From positions 1 through 10,604 of the forward strand of contig JAZOOR010000063.1 of NCBI GenBank assembly GCA_045655125.1: a stretch of 10,604 nucleotides of DNA, in the 5' to 3' direction. Positions 3,473-10,260 of the stretch are shown here, one piece after another; position 1 is the first letter of the stretch, and each line of letters opens with the position of its first letter. The notes beneath the pieces are model-generated. The model did no database searches. It was not told the DNA's origin and saw only the letters and a list, made by a program, of their open reading frames with translations. The translations under genes were made by a program, and so were the position numbers. Source of the stretch: SIG578 sp045655125. Its GTDB lineage: Bacteria; Bacillota; Clostridia; Oscillospirales; Ruminococcaceae.

Positions 3473-6256
3473 ATGAAGGAAATAAACCTTTGTGGAAAAT
3501 GGGAAATGTTGTATTCTAAAGAAGAGCCGTCAAAGGAGATGACGCTCCCAGAGTTTAATCTTGGCTTTGCACCTGAAAACGCAGTGCCGGGTTATTTTGA
3601 GGATATGCTCGACGTCTTTAAGAATGCGCCGTTTTTTGATGAGCTTATTTACAATCCTGAATTTGAGGAGGTTGTTTTCCCCGTCACAGGAACTGTTCCT
3701 GATATGACGCTTAAAACAATAGTTGGAACATTTTTCTATAAGAAAGAAATCGACATTGATTTAGGCCTTAAAGGGAAAAAGTTCTTATTTAGCTGCGTAG
3801 GAGTACAAAATCGCGCGCTCCTCTTTGTAAACGGTGCTTTTGCCGGTGAACACTGCGGATACTGTACCCCTTTTAGCATAGACATAAGTGATTTTATAAA
3901 AGCGGGGGAAAAGAATACCCTTATCTTTGTTGTTTCCAATCATCAGGCATATAATGAAAAAGGTGAAATAATCAGCGGTTGTACCTCTCGTGCAGCAAAT
4001 AGATTTACGGGCGGTATAATGGGTGATGTTTCACTTAAAATAAAAAATCCTTGCTACATAAAGGAAGTTATAGTTGGCGCTTGGAATAAGAGTCAAGATA
4101 ATTTTGCCGTTAACACGAGTTTAAACGATGCCAAGGATTTCACATTAGAGTGGCAGATTTTTAAAGGTGAGGAGCAGCTCTACTGCGGCAAAGCCTTTAC
4201 TGAAAATTTTGTTATTCCGAGAGAAGCTCTCGAGCTTTGGAGCCCTAACTCCCCCGCTCTTTATACGCTGAAACTTAATCTTATTATAGACGGCGAAATT
4301 TCAGACTGCGTAGAGCAAACCTTTGGTATACGCCTTATTGAAACAGACGGACTTTGGCTTAAATTAAACGATAGTCCGATATATCTTCGTGGAATATGCG
4401 AACATGGATATTTTGTAGAGTCCGTTCATCCCGAATCAAGCCTTGATTATTATTTAGAGCTTGTTTCCTGCCTTAAGAAATTTGGATTTAACCACGTTCG
4501 TTTTCACACATTTATTCCCTGTGAAGAGTATATGCAGGCTGCGGATATGCTCGGAATGGTAATGCAGATTGAAAGCCCCAACAATACGACCCTTTCGGAG
4601 TGGGAAGAGATTATGCATTTTGTTTGCAAGCACCCTTCGGTTATCATAGCTTGCTGCGGAAACGAACTGCTTCTTGACGAAGCGAAGATAGAGGAGCTTG
4701 AAAAATGCTCTGAGATAACTCGCCGCGTCGCGCCCAACATCTTGTTCTCGCCCATGAGCGCACTCAGGGGTGCGCAATACTGCTGGACCGAGGATGATTT
4801 CGGTGGCAATATAACCGAAGAGCCATTCAGGCACAACAGAGCAAGACTTGAAAAGCTGCATGAATTTTCAGATGTATTCTGTAGCTTTGAGTTAGAACAA
4901 TTAAGCTATGAGGCTTCACTAAAGGGTAACAGCGATACTATCGATTCGTGGGCGGAGTATTTAAGGCGTCCCCGTTTGTCGCACGAAATTTGCATACAGG
5001 GCACATATATCGACCTTAATATAGAGGAAAGATACAAGGACCTGAGAATTGGTCAAATTCCGTTTATTTCGTCTATTCGAAAGGCTCTGACGGATGTCGG
5101 AATTATTGACCGCGCCGATATTTACTACAAAAATTCTTGCAAATGGCAGCAAATTCTTCGCAAAAACTGTTTTGAAACCGCAAGACGATGCAAGAAACTC
5201 GCAGGATATGATTACCTTGGTGTCATTGACCACCATTGGCACACCTCGGGATACAACTGTGGAATTATGAATGAGTTTTATGAGATAAAACCCGGCGAAA
5301 CGGTCGAGAATGTCTTGAGTTATAATGCTGAAAGCGTTCTTCTTTCGGATATTGGTTATCTTCGCAATCACTGTGAAGGTGAAGATTTTAAGGTTAATTT
5401 CCTGACCTCGCTCTATGGCGGCAAGGACATTCAAAACGCGCCCCTAAAGGTCTGTCTGCAAAATAAAAATGGCGAAACGGTTTCTGAAAAATGCATTTTG
5501 GTTGACGCTAAAAATGGCTGTGTAAGTGATATTGGTGAGGTTACCTTTAATTTGCCAAAGGTGAAAAATCCCACATCATTTACCGTTGTTGCAAGCCTTG
5601 AGGACGAAAATTACAGCCTTGAAAACAGATGGGATATATGGGTATTTCCCAAGGTTTCGGAGCCTGACGCAAGCGGCATAATATACACAGATACATTAGA
5701 TAGCGAAACTCTTGAGAAGCTCTCAAACGGCGCAACTGTTGTATTTACGGGAAGCAAGGGGCTTTATTCTAACAGATTAGGCTTTGATATAGCCCTGCCC
5801 GGAAGAAGCAGCGGAAACCTTGCAACAGTTATAGAAAATCATCCTCTGACAAACGGCATTGAGCACGACGGCTTTTGTTCCTGGCAATTCTTTGAGCTTA
5901 TGGACGAGGCTACCTGCCTTTATTATCCCAAAGATGCAGACGTTCCGTTTGACCCGATTATTGATGTCGCCTCGGTGCATCAAAATCCTATGCGTCAGGC
6001 GGCCCTATTAGAATTTGAGGTTGAAAAGGGAAAACTTCTGATTTCCACCTTTAACACAGCTCCTTCCTCGCCCGCTACTGATTGGTGGAAACACAATATT
6101 ATAACCTATGCCAAGTCAAGTGAATTCAAACCCAAGAACAAAATCACAGCAAAACAATTAACCTCTCTTTTCAATGACGGAACATATGTAAATACGGCGA
6201 AAAACGATAACGTTGCAGGTAACATCAACGATGTTACAATGAAAAAGAAGAAGTAG
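3473..6256 (+). CDS. glycoside hydrolase family 2-type glycosidase (cytoplasmic)
   Basis: This 927-residue protein has GH2 architecture. A jelly-roll sugar-binding domain covers about residues 1-200 (FLFSCVGVQNRALLFVNG), then an Ig-like linker about 205-290 (WSPNSPALYTLKL, FGIRLIE), then a TIM barrel from about 300. The barrel shows the GH2 substrate-pocket strand NHVRFHT (R343), the acid/base motif GNE (Glu398), and a probable nucleophile in SHEICIQG (Glu505). Those positions follow from family patterns. After GYDYLGVIDHHWH, a beta-rich segment ends at WDIWVFP (about 717-725), and residues about 730-890 resemble a glutamine-amidotransferase-like accessory domain. There is no signal peptide, so it probably acts on imported oligosaccharides. 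Substrate cannot be fixed (galactoside, glucuronide or other). The ATG at 3473 has AGGTGGTGA upstream; the in-frame start at 3425 lies in the -35 box. It forms a single-gene unit with moderate G+C, unlike the island before it. Confidence 0.88.
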   Translation: MKEINLCGKWEMLYSKEEPSKEMTLPEFNLGFAPENAVPGYFEDMLDVFKNAPFFDELIYNPEFEEVVFPVTGTVPDMTLKTIVGTFFYKKEIDIDLGLKGKKFLFSCVGVQNRALLFVNGAFAGEHCGYCTPFSIDISDFIKAGEKNTLIFVVSNHQAYNEKGEIISGCTSRAANRFTGGIMGDVSLKIKNPCYIKEVIVGAWNKSQDNFAVNTSLNDAKDFTLEWQIFKGEEQLYCGKAFTENFVIPREALELWSPNSPALYTLKLNLIIDGEISDCVEQTFGIRLIETDGLWLKLNDSPIYLRGICEHGYFVESVHPESSLDYYLELVSCLKKFGFNHVRFHTFIPCEEYMQAADMLGMVMQIESPNNTTLSEWEEIMHFVCKHPSVIIACCGNELLLDEAKIEELEKCSEITRRVAPNILFSPMSALRGAQYCWTEDDFGGNITEEPFRHNRARLEKLHEFSDVFCSFELEQLSYEASLKGNSDTIDSWAEYLRRPRLSHEICIQGTYIDLNIEERYKDLRIGQIPFISSIRKALTDVGIIDRADIYYKNSCKWQQILRKNCFETARRCKKLAGYDYLGVIDHHWHTSGYNCGIMNEFYEIKPGETVENVLSYNAESVLLSDIGYLRNHCEGEDFKVNFLTSLYGGKDIQNAPLKVCLQNKNGETVSEKCILVDAKNGCVSDIGEVTFNLPKVKNPTSFTVVASLEDENYSLENRWDIWVFPKVSEPDASGIIYTDTLDSETLEKLSNGATVVFTGSKGLYSNRLGFDIALPGRSSGNLATVIENHPLTNGIEHDGFCSWQFFELMDEATCLYYPKDADVPFDPIIDVASVHQNPMRQAALLEFEVEKGKLLISTFNTAPSSPATDWWKHNIITYAKSSEFKPKNKITAKQLTSLFNDGTYVNTAKNDNVAGNINDVTMKKKK

Positions 6257-6262
6257 GAAAAA

Positions 6263-6310
6263 CACCCCATTATGTCAATCTGATATAACGGGGTGCCATT
6301 CTGTTATTTA
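6263..6310 (+). terminator. probable terminator of the glycosidase gene
   Basis: CACCCCATTAT (6263-6273) pairs with ATAACGGGGTG (6285-6295) with one A-C mismatch, followed after a short gap by a T-rich stretch (TTATTTATTTTTG). It begins 7 bp after the stop codon. The T-tract is displaced from the stem, so efficiency is uncertain. Confidence 0.62.
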
Positions 6311-6370
6311 TTTTTGTTGGTATCTTTTTGTATTAGTGTAAAAAGAATATCGTTTATTTTTTAAGCTGCA

Positions 6371-6399
6371 TTGCCAAATCGGCTAAAGTGTGTTATTAT
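6371..6399 (+). promoter_or_regulatory. promoter of the short-chain dehydrogenase gene
   Basis: -35-like TTGCCA (6371-6376), a 17-bp spacer, and extended -10 TGT-TATTAT (TG 6391-6392, TATTAT 6394-6399). It lies after the glycosidase terminator, so the dehydrogenase is probably transcribed alone. Confidence 0.65.
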
Positions 6400-6433
6400 A
6401 GGTATACTATATAAAACCAAAAGGAGATTTTTT

Positions 6434-7234
6434 ATGGGATTTTTAACAGGTAAAACAGCGATTATTACGGGCGCGGGATTTGCTGCGTTGTCTGATGGAA
6501 AATGCGGTTCTATTGGATATGGTATTGCTACCGCATATGCAAAAGAGGGCGCAAACCTTGTAATTACAGGAAGAAATGTATCAAAGCTTGAAAAAGCAAA
6601 GCAAGAGTTAGAAAAGCTTTACGGAATAAGAGTTTTGATTTTTTCTGCCGATATTGCGGCAGGTTCTGATAACGAAGCTACTGTAAAGGCTGTTGTTGAC
6701 GCAACGATTGCCGAATTTGGAAGAATAGATGTGCTTATCAACAATGCGCAGGCATCGGCTTCCGGTGTTACCATTCAGGACCACACCACAGAGCAGTTTG
6801 ACCTAGCGATGTATTCCGGTCTTTACGCTACATTCTATTATATGAAAGCTTGCTATCCTTACCTTAAGGAAACACAGGGAAGTATTATTAACTTTGCTTC
6901 GGGCGCAGGTTTGTTTGGAAACTACGGACAGTGTGCCTATGCAGCCGCAAAAGAAGGTATTCGCGGTCTTTCAAGAGTTGCCGCTACCGAGTGGGCAAAG
7001 GATGGAATTAACACAAATGTAGTATGCCCTCTTGCATGGACAGCTCAGCTTGAGAACTTTGAAAAGGCTTACCCCGAAGCATTCAAAGCGAATGTAAAAA
7101 TGCCTCCCGCAGGACATTTCGGCGATTCCGAAACCGAAATCGGCAGAGTTTGCGTTCAGATAGCATCTCCCGATTTCAAATATATGAATGGTGAAACCAT
7201 TACTCTTGAGGGCGGTATGGGACTTCGTCCGTAA
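6434..7234 (+). CDS. SDR family NAD(P)-dependent oxidoreductase
   Basis: This 266-residue protein is a classical-length short-chain dehydrogenase/reductase, a cytoplasmic Rossmann-fold enzyme that oxidises or reduces an alcohol/carbonyl substrate with NAD(P). The cofactor loop TGAG (12-15) is separated from GSIG (25-28) by about nine extra residues compared with the compact TGxxxGIG. NNAQ (103-106) stands in for the NNAG motif. The catalytic set is Ser156 (FASGAG), Tyr169 and Lys173 (YAAAK). The end NGETITLEGGMGLRP is typical of FabG-like members, where this region shapes the C-terminus. The substrate is unknown. The ATG at 6434 is preceded by AAGGAG (6421-6426) at 7-nt spacing; an upstream in-frame start at 6371 lies in the promoter. 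It is flanked by its own promoter and terminator, so no operon with the glycosidase is implied. Confidence 0.93.
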   Translation: MGFLTGKTAIITGAGFAALSDGKCGSIGYGIATAYAKEGANLVITGRNVSKLEKAKQELEKLYGIRVLIFSADIAAGSDNEATVKAVVDATIAEFGRIDVLINNAQASASGVTIQDHTTEQFDLAMYSGLYATFYYMKACYPYLKETQGSIINFASGAGLFGNYGQCAYAAAKEGIRGLSRVAATEWAKDGINTNVVCPLAWTAQLENFEKAYPEAFKANVKMPPAGHFGDSETEIGRVCVQIASPDFKYMNGETITLEGGMGLRP

Positions 7235-7290
7235 CAGTAAAAATTTCAGTCTTTGGCGGCCATTTTTGTTGTTTTCTGAATATTATATGA

Positions 7291-7319
7291 AAAAAGCCGT
7301 GAAAATTCGCGGCTTTTTC
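7291..7319 (+). terminator. terminator of the dehydrogenase gene
   Basis: AAAAAGCCGTGAA (7291-7303) pairs with TTCGCGGCTTTTT (7306-7318) with one G-T wobble. It lies 56 bp after the stop codon. Its stem is nearly the same sequence as the hairpin at 709-737, suggesting a common terminator type in this genome. Confidence 0.87.
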
Positions 7320-7441
7320 TTTTGCCCAACTTCTTTTTATATGCTGCTTTAAAACGATATTCATATATTTGGAAAGTAAACGGCCATTGGCTTCTGAAAT
7401 TTTCTTAAATTTTACATTAAGAAATATTCCAACTATAAACA

Positions 7442-7470
7442 AAAACCGCCAATTTTTAATCGGCGGTTTT
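7442..7470 (-). terminator. terminator of the second HTH regulator gene
   Basis: AAAACCGCC (7442-7450) pairs with GGCGGTTTT (7462-7470). On the minus strand the stem is followed by TTTTTGTTT. Its outer bases overlap the stop codon of the HTH gene (7469-7471). It faces the dehydrogenase terminator across about 120 bp of empty convergent spacer. Confidence 0.8.
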
Positions 7471-7672
7471 ACTTATCTTCTGTAAATACTATTACATCTT
7501 CAACTCTGCAGCCGAGAATACTGCACAGGTCGTTGAGGGTTACGGTGCTGACGGGTCTGTTGTGCTTTAATCTGTCAAGCAGGCTACGGCTGATTCCATA
7601 TTCATTTATAAGCTTATAAGTCGAGATATTTTTTTCTTTTAAGGTTTTATAAAAAGGCGCATACGAAATCAT
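7469..7672 (-). CDS. small Cro/CI-type (XRE) helix-turn-helix regulator, paralogue of the 738-947 gene
   Basis: This 67-residue protein is a stand-alone helix-turn-helix domain with the same build as the 69-residue protein at 738-947. The shared landmarks are MISY at the start, RLK.N followed by VST.T in the middle, and the ending C.IL.C.VEDV; 29 positions are identical. The recognition-helix segment GISRSLLDRLKHNR differs from its paralogue, in line with a different operator. The ATG at 7672 has GAGGTG (complement of 7678-7683) 5 nt upstream. It is divergent from a lipoprotein/PH-domain operon; the two promoters share their -35 region and are overlapped by TATACTC half-sites. It is therefore likely an autoregulator and repressor of the divergent operon. 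That role is inferred, with no direct evidence of sign. Confidence 0.88.
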   Translation of the reverse strand: MISYAPFYKTLKEKNISTYKLINEYGISRSLLDRLKHNRPVSTVTLNDLCSILGCRVEDVIVFTEDK

Positions 7673-7689
7673 AAATTCACCTCTATTTA

Positions 7690-7718
7690 ATAATAAAATA
7701 TACTCTTTTTCTTGACAA
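7690..7718 (-). promoter_or_regulatory. promoter of the second HTH regulator gene
   Basis: On the minus strand, -35 TTGTCA (complement of 7713-7718), a 17-bp spacer and -10 TATTAT (complement of 7690-7695). The -35 box overlaps the divergent plus-strand -35 box (7712-7717) almost completely, so the two promoters are back to back. Confidence 0.65.
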
Positions 7719-7738
7719 TACTCGACAAAATGAGTATA
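7699..7738. promoter_or_regulatory. operator-like half-sites at the second HTH/lipoprotein promoter
   Basis: Three related heptamers lie across the divergent promoters: TATACTC (7699-7705), AATACTC (7717-7723) and, inverted, GAGTATA (7732-7738). The first sits in the spacer of the minus promoter, the second abuts the shared -35 boxes, and the third overlaps the plus-strand -10 box. Binding here could silence both directions. The sequence is unrelated to the repeat at the first module. Confidence 0.6.
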
Positions 7739-7740
7739 AT
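7712..7740 (+). promoter_or_regulatory. SigA promoter of the second lipoprotein operon
   Basis: Perfect -35 TTGACA (7712-7717), a 17-bp spacer and perfect -10 TATAAT (7735-7740). Transcription should start near 7747. This is the closest match to consensus in the window, as expected for a promoter held in check by a repressor. Confidence 0.88.
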
Positions 7741-7746
7741 TCTATT

Positions 7747-7766
7747 ATGCTCTATTTATAGAGCAT
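7747..7766 (+). promoter_or_regulatory. hairpin at the 5' end of the lipoprotein operon transcript
   Basis: ATGCTCTA (7747-7754) pairs perfectly with TAGAGCAT (7759-7766) around TTTA. It would lie at the very 5' end of the transcript, 12 nt before the ribosome site GGAGGT (7779-7784). It may protect the mRNA end or be an extra protein-binding dyad; no known element is recognised. Confidence 0.45.
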
Positions 7767-7790
7767 ATATTACACACTGGAGGTACAGTT

Positions 7791-8786
7791 ATGAAAAAGA
7801 TTTTATGTTGTGTGTTAGCTGTAGTTATGCTTTTGTCATTTGTTAGTTGCGGAAGCAAACTTGAATGGCCGGATAGCAAGGTTGCGGCATTGATACCACA
7901 ACCTACATCAAATAAGGGAGAGATAAATAGTAGCTCAAACACCTATCTATCAGCCGATGTTAAAGCGGTTTCTCTTTCTGATTACAATGATTATGTTGCG
8001 GCTTGTATAGAAAAAGGTTTTACTGTTGACAGTGAGGAAACAGGAGACTCCTATGATGCATACAATAAAGATGGCTATAAACTACATATTTATTACTATG
8101 ATAGTGATGAAGAAATGCATATTACTGTTGATGCTCCTGAGGAAATGGGAAGCATAGAGTGGCCTACTACTGGTCTCGGAGCAATGATGCCGTCCACAAA
8201 ATCTACAATAGGTAGAATAGTCTGTGATGATAGCGAGAGTTTCATTGTTCATGTTGGTGAAACCACGATTGAAGAATATAAGGAATATGTCAGGGCCTGT
8301 GAAAATAAGGGATTTAATATTGATCACAGCAAGGAAGACAAATACTATTCTGCTACAAATAAAGCCGGATATGAAGTTACGCTAAGATATCTGGGATTTA
8401 ATTGTATAGAGGTATCTGTGAGCATACCAGAAGAAGAGGACTCCGACACAAATGACGACATAGATGAAGAAGAAAATTCCTCAAAAGAAACACACGAGGA
8501 TGTGTCTTCAAAAGAGGATATAGGAGTTAGTGCTTCGTTTAAGGAAACTATGGATAGTTATGAGGCATTTATGGATGAGTATGTTGAATTTATGGAAAAA
8601 TACTCAAAATCAGATGATGTTATTGGAATGCTCGGCGAGTATACTGAGTTTATGAGCAAATATTCTGATTATATGTCCAAAATTCAGGCTATTGATCAGG
8701 ATGAATTATCTGTGGCAGATGCTGCTTATTACCTTGAGGTAACAACTCGGGTAACACAGAAACTTTTAAAAGTAAGTGAAAAATAG
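7791..8786 (+). CDS. putative lipoprotein with two tandem repeats and a C-terminal helical domain
   Basis: This 331-residue protein is predicted to be lipid-anchored outside the membrane. MKK, a hydrophobic core and FVSC give Cys20 as the acylation site. Residues about 24-118 and 122-215 are tandem copies of one domain. Both begin EWP and share a YVxACxxKGFxxD segment, an aromatic/N-x-x-GY turn (YNKDGYKL, TNKAGYEV), and a closing beta strand before PEE. An acidic, Ser-rich linker (about 214-244) precedes a helical end (248-331) with two related heptads, EYVEFMEKYS (263-272) and EYTEFMSKYS (283-292). The C-terminal part resembles a domain often labelled DUF6591 in gut Clostridia; this is from memory and unchecked. 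Function is unknown. GGAGGT lies 6 nt before the ATG. It is the first gene of an operon with the PH-domain protein and is divergent from the HTH regulator. Confidence 0.83.
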   Translation: MKKILCCVLAVVMLLSFVSCGSKLEWPDSKVAALIPQPTSNKGEINSSSNTYLSADVKAVSLSDYNDYVAACIEKGFTVDSEETGDSYDAYNKDGYKLHIYYYDSDEEMHITVDAPEEMGSIEWPTTGLGAMMPSTKSTIGRIVCDDSESFIVHVGETTIEEYKEYVRACENKGFNIDHSKEDKYYSATNKAGYEVTLRYLGFNCIEVSVSIPEEEDSDTNDDIDEEENSSKETHEDVSSKEDIGVSASFKETMDSYEAFMDEYVEFMEKYSKSDDVIGMLGEYTEFMSKYSDYMSKIQAIDQDELSVADAAYYLEVTTRVTQKLLKVSEK

Positions 8787-8798
8787 GGTGATATAATT

Positions 8799-9173
8799 AT
8801 GATAGATTTTAAAAATGCGGGGTTTTTTAAATTAAGAGCTGTAGATAACAATACATATTTAGGTTTAATAAGCGATATTTTTGTTGACGGAGAAAACATT
8901 ATTTCTACATTTAAGGGTATTCGTGATGGGGTTGTTTTTACCAATAAAAGAATTATTGCTGTAAATGTTCAAGGATTGACCGGAACAAAAAAAGATTTCA
9001 CCTCGCTTCCATATAGCAAAATCCAGTCATTTTCGGTTGAAACGGCAGGAGTATTTGATTTAGACAGCGAATTAGATCTGTGGTTTTCCGGTCTTGGAAA
9101 GGTCAGGTTTGAATTTGTCAAGAATGCAAATGTTTCGGCTATTTGTAAGATAATATCTGAACGAGTTCTTTAA
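8799..9173 (+). CDS. bacterial PH-domain protein (bPH_1 type)
   Basis: This 124-residue protein is essentially a single bacterial pleckstrin-homology-like domain. The hallmarks are GVVFTNKRIIAVNVQGLTG, then KKDFTSLPYSKIQSFSVET and DLDSELDLWFSGLGKVRFEF, ending in a short helix (SAICKIISERVL). There is no signal peptide or membrane helix, so it is predicted cytoplasmic. The biological role of bPH_1 proteins is not established; some form oligomeric rings. The ATG is 12 nt after the lipoprotein stop, and its ribosome site GGGTGAT starts at the last base of that stop codon, so the two are co-transcribed and probably translationally coupled. A strong terminator at 9215-9245 ends the unit. Its role in the HTH/lipoprotein module is unknown. 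Confidence 0.9.
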   Translation: MIDFKNAGFFKLRAVDNNTYLGLISDIFVDGENIISTFKGIRDGVVFTNKRIIAVNVQGLTGTKKDFTSLPYSKIQSFSVETAGVFDLDSELDLWFSGLGKVRFEFVKNANVSAICKIISERVL

Positions 9174-9214
9174 TGCGGAATAAATTTGTTTTTGTCACTT
9201 ATAAGAATAATTTG

Positions 9215-9245
9215 AAAAAGGCTTCGGGATGACCGAGGCCTTTTT
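9215..9245 (+). terminator. terminator of the lipoprotein/PH-domain operon
   Basis: AAAAAGGCTTCGG (9215-9227) pairs with CCGAGGCCTTTTT (9233-9245) with one G-T wobble and loop GATGA. It lies 41 bp after the PH-domain stop codon. Confidence 0.88.
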
Positions 9246-9269
9246 AATTATGTGCTAATAGGTGGAATA

Positions 9270-9298
9270 TTGCTCTTTTTAAAAACATATGATATAAT
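9270..9298 (+). promoter_or_regulatory. promoter of the ZIP transporter gene
   Basis: -35-like TTGCTC (9270-9275), a 17-bp spacer, and extended -10 TGA-TATAAT (TG 9290-9291, TATAAT 9293-9298). No zinc-repressor dyad is evident around it. Confidence 0.75.
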
Positions 9299-9328
9299 TT
9301 ATTAGAAAAAACTTTTAAGGAGAAGGCT

Positions 9329-10081
9329 ATGGAGCTTGTATTGCTAACTGCATTAGGAGTAGGCGGGGCGACGGTTTTCGGCTCGGTCATCGGCTTTATT
9401 TTTAAAAAAATATCTCATAAATTTTCGGATATCGTGCTGTCCTTTGCGGCGGGTGTTATGCTCGCGGCGGCAGTGCTTGGGCTTATTGTGCCATCGCTCG
9501 ATTACGGCGGCAAATGGGGCCTGCTTATCACCGTTGCCGGCATTTTTGCGGGCGCTGTGTGTCTTAACCTTATTGACAAGCTTGTTCCGCATCTTCATAA
9601 ACTCGTCGGCGTTGATGACGAGAGCCACAACAATGCAAATTTAAGCCGCGTGCTTTTATTTGTAACCGCCATTGCAATACACAATCTGCCCGAGGGAATA
9701 GCGGCAGGTGTCGGATTTGGATCGGGAAAGACATCTCAGGCGCTGCTTATTGCAGGCGGAATAGCACTTCAGAATATTCCCGAGGGAATGGTTATAATCG
9801 GGCCGATGCTTGCGGCGGGAGTATCTGCGCGCAAAACCTTTGTCTGCGCTCTTTTGACAGGTGTTGTCGAGGTTGTTGGCACATTCATAGGTTTCTTTGC
9901 GGTAAGCGCTGCGTCGGCGATTTTGCCGTTTGCCCTCGCGTTTGCAGGCGGCACTATGCTTTATGTTGTAAGTGACGAAATGATACCCGAAACCCACGCG
10001 CACGGACATCAGCGAGGGGCAACGTACGCTCTGCTTGTCGGTTTCTGCCTTATGCTTGTAAGCGATGTGCTGCTCGGGTGA
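9329..10081 (+). CDS. ZIP family divalent metal transporter (ZupT/GufA-like)
   Basis: This 250-residue inner-membrane protein belongs to the ZIP family, which moves zinc and other divalent metals into the cytoplasm. About eight hydrophobic segments are visible. The metal-site helix 4 carries HNLPEG (H118, N119, P121, E122). Helix 5 carries QNIPEG (Q148, N149, E152) where many ZIPs have HNxPEG; the glutamine variant is common in GufA-type bacterial members. A small His-containing loop precedes helix 4 (PHLHKL, DDESH), and the late motif SDEMIPETHAHGH fits the family. AAGGAGAAGG precedes the ATG. It is a single gene with its own promoter. Its G+C is much higher than its left neighbours (34 of the 60 bases from 9781). 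No clear terminator follows. Confidence 0.93.
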   Translation: MELVLLTALGVGGATVFGSVIGFIFKKISHKFSDIVLSFAAGVMLAAAVLGLIVPSLDYGGKWGLLITVAGIFAGAVCLNLIDKLVPHLHKLVGVDDESHNNANLSRVLLFVTAIAIHNLPEGIAAGVGFGSGKTSQALLIAGGIALQNIPEGMVIIGPMLAAGVSARKTFVCALLTGVVEVVGTFIGFFAVSAASAILPFALAFAGGTMLYVVSDEMIPETHAHGHQRGATYALLVGFCLMLVSDVLLG

Positions 10082-10153
10082 AGCCTAAAAGAGAGTTTTG
10101 TAATATGTTTTTGCTTTCGGGCTTAAAATAGAGGCATAATAATTATAATTATA

Positions 10154-10182
10154 TTGATTTTTTTGGCGAAATATGTTAAAAT
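10154..10182 (+). promoter_or_regulatory. possible promoter of the glycosyltransferase gene
   Basis: -35-like TTGATT (10154-10159), a 17-bp spacer, and extended -10 TGT-TAAAAT (TG 10174-10175, TAAAAT 10177-10182). It leaves a leader of about 70 nt containing a hairpin. Confidence 0.55.
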
Positions 10183-10215
10183 GTTTTAACGAATATTCAG
10201 ATGTGAAAATACTTT

Positions 10216-10244
10216 GATTTAAGGCGGAAAAACTGCCCTAAATC
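10216..10244 (+). promoter_or_regulatory. leader hairpin before the glycosyltransferase
   Basis: GATTTAAGGCGG (10216-10227) pairs with CTGCCCTAAATC (10233-10244) around AAAAA, with one mismatch and one G-T wobble. It ends 3 nt before the ribosome site AAGGTGG (10248-10254). No T-tract follows, so it is not a terminator; it could affect ribosome access. Confidence 0.45.
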
Positions 10245-10260
10245 TTTAAGGTGGGCTGTT

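Noticed and set aside
4454..4861. Minus-strand frames inside the glycosidase gene
   Set aside because: They are antisense shadows of the GH2 frame, which has clear family motifs over the same bases.
7200..7442. Minus-strand frame between the dehydrogenase and the second HTH gene
   Set aside because: It runs through the dehydrogenase terminator and its C-terminal codons and has no ribosome site; the region is convergent spacer.
9353..10009. Several antisense frames over the ZIP transporter
   Set aside because: These are expected shadows in G+C-rich coding sequence; the ZIP frame has the diagnostic HNLPEG and QNIPEG motifs.
10082..10130. Possible terminator after the ZIP gene (AAGCC...GGGCTT)
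   Set aside because: The stem is only 5-6 bp with a loop of over 30 nt and no T-tract follows.
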